Origin: an uncultured Bacteroidia bacterium
Lineage (GTDB): Bacteria > Bacteroidota > Bacteroidia > NS11-12g > UBA9320
Direction of reading: 5' to 3'
DNA: 64,000 nucleotides
Assembly (NCBI GenBank): GCA_943789165.1
Contig: CALSTB010000001.1
Coordinates: forward strand, 1 to 64,000
Position numbers and translations under genes: made by a program. The notes under the pieces were generated by a model, which had not been told where the DNA came from, ran no database searches, and saw only the letters and a list, made by a program, of their open reading frames with translations. Positions 61,097-64,000 of this stretch are shown here, one piece after another (the first letter of the stretch is position 1; every line of letters starts with the position of its first letter).

Positions 61097-63103
61097 TTAC
61101 CGAACGATCGACCCTGGTTCTATCCCTCCAACTGGTTCAACAAACACCAACTTGCCTTCTGTGTTTTCGGCCATCAACAACATGCCGTTCGACTCAACCC
61201 CACGCATTTTACGAGGAGCCAGGTTGGTGACAACTACTGCTTGCTTGCCTATTAAATCTTCTGGCTGAAAGTGTTCTGCAATTCCCGACAAAATGGTTCT
61301 TTTTTCAAGACCTATGTCTACCAATAATTGCAATAACTTGTCGGCCTTTGGTACCTTTTGAGCTTCTATGATAGTGCCAACTCTAAAATCTAATTTACTA
61401 AAATCATCGAAGGTAATAGTCGGTTTAATTGGCTCAATTGCTGGTGCAACTGCATTGTCTTTGGCTTGATTTTCCAATTTCTCTTTTTGTTTAAGTATGT
61501 CCTCGTCCTCAATTTTGTCAAACAACAAACTGGCCTTGTTCACTTGTTGTCCAGCCATCAATCCTGATTCCTTTAGGTTTAGCATTTCCTTAAGTTTCAC
61601 AGAGGTGTGAGGCAAAAACGCGCTACAGGTTTTGGAAAATAGTGCCAACAATTGTAGAGAAACATTCAATATTTCTCTCACTCTTTGTTCGCCGTTTTCT
61701 TCTTTAATGGCATGCCAAGGGGCCGTGTCTTGAAGGTATTTATTACCCAAACGTGCGATTGACATTAACTCAGACAAGGCATCTCTGAATTTAAATTGCT
61801 GTACCAAGTTGTAGATGTTCTCAACCGATTGGTTTGCGGTCGCAAGCATGTCGTAATCCGCTTGATTTTCATTTGAAGGCACAACGCCTTCAAAGTATTT
61901 ATGGGTTAAAACCATCACACGGTTGACCCAGTTTCCTAATATAGCAACCAATTCATTGTTTACCCGAGCTTGGTAATCCGCCCAACTAAAATCACTGTCT
62001 TTAGACTCAGGCATGATGCTGGTCAATACATATCTTAATTCGTCTTCTTTACCAGGAAAGTCTTCCAAATATTCGTGCAACCACACAGCGTGATTTCTTG
62101 AGGTCGATAGTTTTTGTCCTTCTAAATTAAGAAACTCATTTGCTGGCACATACGTCGGTAGATTGAAATCTCCGTGCGCTTTTAACATCGCCGGAAAAAT
62201 GATGGTATGGAAAACGATATTATCCTTTCCCAAGAAGTGGGTCAGTTCCGTTTCTTCATTCTGCCACCAATCTTTCCAATCTTCACGAATTTCTTTTGTC
62301 GCCGAGATATAACCAATGGGTGCATCGAACCACACATACATCACCTTGCCTTCAACACCATCAATGGGCACAGGAACTCCCCAATCCAAATCACGGGTCA
62401 TGGCTCGTGGTTTCAAACCGTCATTCAACCAACTCATGCATTGACCGTACACATGGGCTTTCCATACATCTTTTTTTGATGCAACCCAGTCGTTCAAAAA
62501 GTCTGTTTGTAAGGTATCTAAGGGTAAAAACCAATTCGTAGTTGCTTTCCGGATTGGTACATTTCCGGTCAGTGCTGATTTTGGGTTAATCAGTTCCGAA
62601 GGACTTAAGGTTCTTCCACAGCTTTCACATTGATCACCGTAAGCGCCATCCTTGCCACAGTTTGGACATTCCCCTGTTAAATATCTATCTGCTAAAAATT
62701 GATTGGATTCTTCGTCATAGAACTGCTCGGTCACTTCTTCAATAAAAACACCTTTATCATACAGTGTTTTAAAAAAATCCCTTGCCGTTTCATGGTGAAT
62801 CGGCTTGGTAGTACGTGAGAAATTATCAAAATCAATTCCCCATTTGTCCAAGCTCTCACTAATGATTTTGTAATTCACATCCACCACGTCCTGTGGCGTT
62901 ACACCTTGTTTTTTAGCTTTAAGTGTAATCGGTACACCATGCTCATCTGTCCCACAAACAAACAATACCTCTTTTCCAGCATTTCGTAAATGCCGAACAT
63001 AGATATCACTTGGCAAGAAACATCCTGCAATATGACCAATATGAAGTGGCCCATTGGCATATGGTAAAGCACAAGTGACTAGATGTTTCTTGATTGTTGA
63101 CAT
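61097..63103 (-). CDS. metG: Methionine--tRNA ligase
   Basis: [32 protein letters not shown], zinc cysteines [29 protein letters not shown]-terminal tRNA-binding domain. Confidence 0.97.
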   Translation of the reverse strand: MSTIKKHLVTCALPYANGPLHIGHIAGCFLPSDIYVRHLRNAGKEVLFVCGTDEHGVPITLKAKKQGVTPQDVVDVNYKIISESLDKWGIDFDNFSRTTKPIHHETARDFFKTLYDKGVFIEEVTEQFYDEESNQFLADRYLTGECPNCGKDGAYGDQCESCGRTLSPSELINPKSALTGNVPIRKATTNWFLPLDTLQTDFLNDWVASKKDVWKAHVYGQCMSWLNDGLKPRAMTRDLDWGVPVPIDGVEGKVMYVWFDAPIGYISATKEIREDWKDWWQNEETELTHFLGKDNIVFHTIIFPAMLKAHGDFNLPTYVPANEFLNLEGQKLSTSRNHAVWLHEYLEDFPGKEDELRYVLTSIMPESKDSDFSWADYQARVNNELVAILGNWVNRVMVLTHKYFEGVVPSNENQADYDMLATANQSVENIYNLVQQFKFRDALSELMSIARLGNKYLQDTAPWHAIKEENGEQRVREILNVSLQLLALFSKTCSAFLPHTSVKLKEMLNLKESGLMAGQQVNKASLLFDKIEDEDILKQKEKLENQAKDNAVAPAIEPIKPTITFDDFSKLDFRVGTIIEAQKVPKADKLLQLLVDIGLEKRTILSGIAEHFQPEDLIGKQAVVVTNLAPRKMRGVESNGMLLMAENTEGKLVFVEPVGGIEPGSIVR

Positions 63104-63113
63104 GGCCGCAAAA

Positions 63114-64000
63114 TTAGCGGACTTTTCGTGTTTCTATAAAGTAAATGTCTGCCTTTTTATTCAGGCCCTTCCCCGACTTAGTTGTTTTAAAACCATAGAC
63201 CAACACACGACCGTCATCCAAGTATGTAAATTTAGCCTCCTTACGTATGACTGAATCTGGCTCGTTTGCCACAGCAGATTCTTTTGTTAGGCTGACAAAC
63301 GCTGCCGGTTTAATGTTGCCAAAGTACAAATGGTTGAGTGCTGCATAACCGATATACAGGGTATCACCAACCACCACAGATTTAAGTTTAAGGTCTTTTG
63401 TTTTGGCCAAATACTCCAATTCTATTGGAAGATAATAGTCGTGTTTCAACTGCCCATTCAAATCAAATCGAAGCACAGTCCCATGAGAGTATTCATAGCC
63501 TTTTAGAGTTTGAGGAGTGCCTGCAATCGTGTTTCCATTTCGGGTTACGCCATAATCGTTTGTATACGATTCCTCATAAAACTCGATGGCCAACAAGTAT
63601 GACTCACCCATTTGTTTCACTGGATGACAAATGGCTTGGGTTCTGATCTCTGTGCTCTTCTCATGCTTCTTTAAACGAGCCATTTTTCGCTTCATTTCTT
63701 CTTTTTCATAGCGGTCTAAATAATCGAAATAATGTGGCAACTCTGAGAAAGAATATAATGTCACCTCCATCATTGCGCCGTCTTCGATAATCGCCATGAA
63801 TGCTCCACTTGCCATTTTGGTTTGATAGGTAGCATAGGTTCCAGTCACTAGATATCTGTCTTCATCAATTTGACTTATTGATACGGAATGAATAGACTTA
63901 TCTGGCAGCTGCAAACTAAACCTGTGTAACAATTCACCGTCGTTCGTCCATATCAAGGCATGTACGTCATCCACTCGATTACTGCTTTCTCGCCAGATGT
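63114..64000 (-). CDS. Hypothetical protein with possible beta-propeller-like repeats (5' end probably outside window)
   Basis: Frame stays open from GTG 63974 to the window edge ([17 protein letters not shown]...). Confidence 0.55.
   Translation of the reverse strand, partial: IWRESSNRVDDVHALIWTNDGELLHRFSLQLPDKSIHSVSISQIDEDRYLVTGTYATYQTKMASGAFMAIIEDGAMMEVTLYSFSELPHYFDYLDRYEKEEMKRKMARLKKHEKSTEIRTQAICHPVKQMGESYLLAIEFYEESYTNDYGVTRNGNTIAGTPQTLKGYEYSHGTVLRFDLNGQLKHDYYLPIELEYLAKTKDLKLKSVVVGDTLYIGYAALNHLYFGNIKPAAFVSLTKESAVANEPDSVIRKEAKFTYLDDGRVLVYGFKTTKSGKGLNKKADIYFIETRKVR

Overview
The window is about 64 kb of a Bacteroidota chromosome, probably Flavobacteriales-like. The evidence is a T9SS sorting domain, ELWxxDGT repeats, a short Bacteroidetes-type RpoD, TAnnTTTG -7 promoter elements and no obvious Shine-Dalgarno sequences. 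Most genes are housekeeping: uvrA (partial), rsmI, lnt, lipB, meaB, mgtE, rsmA, lpxK, nif3-like, fabD, monomeric icd, gltX, add, rpoD, metG, SulP, an HdrD/GlpC-like Fe-S operon and one tRNA-Phe. The best candidate for an undescribed system is a six-gene co-directional operon at 26.4-34.3 kb. It encodes a coiled-coil protein, an unknown protein, an AAA+ ATPase with a variant Walker B, an unknown protein, and two membrane proteins. A promoter-like TAAATTTG lies inside a 25-bp dyad just upstream of it. Other observations: (i) eight genes have a TAnnTTTG element 3-7 nt before the start codon, suggesting leaderless mRNAs; (ii) a GIY-YIG nuclease gene is bracketed by inverted dispersed repeats and followed by a 108-bp tandem repeat; (iii) two tandem degenerate copies of the tRNA-Phe 3' half and its terminator carry new palindromes; (iv) four conserved genes each carry a single +1 frameshift and one gene has an in-frame stop, which look like sequence errors or fresh pseudogenes; (v) a small accessory block at 45-47 kb has cassette-like flanks. 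All calls were made by reading translated sequence; no database search was run.
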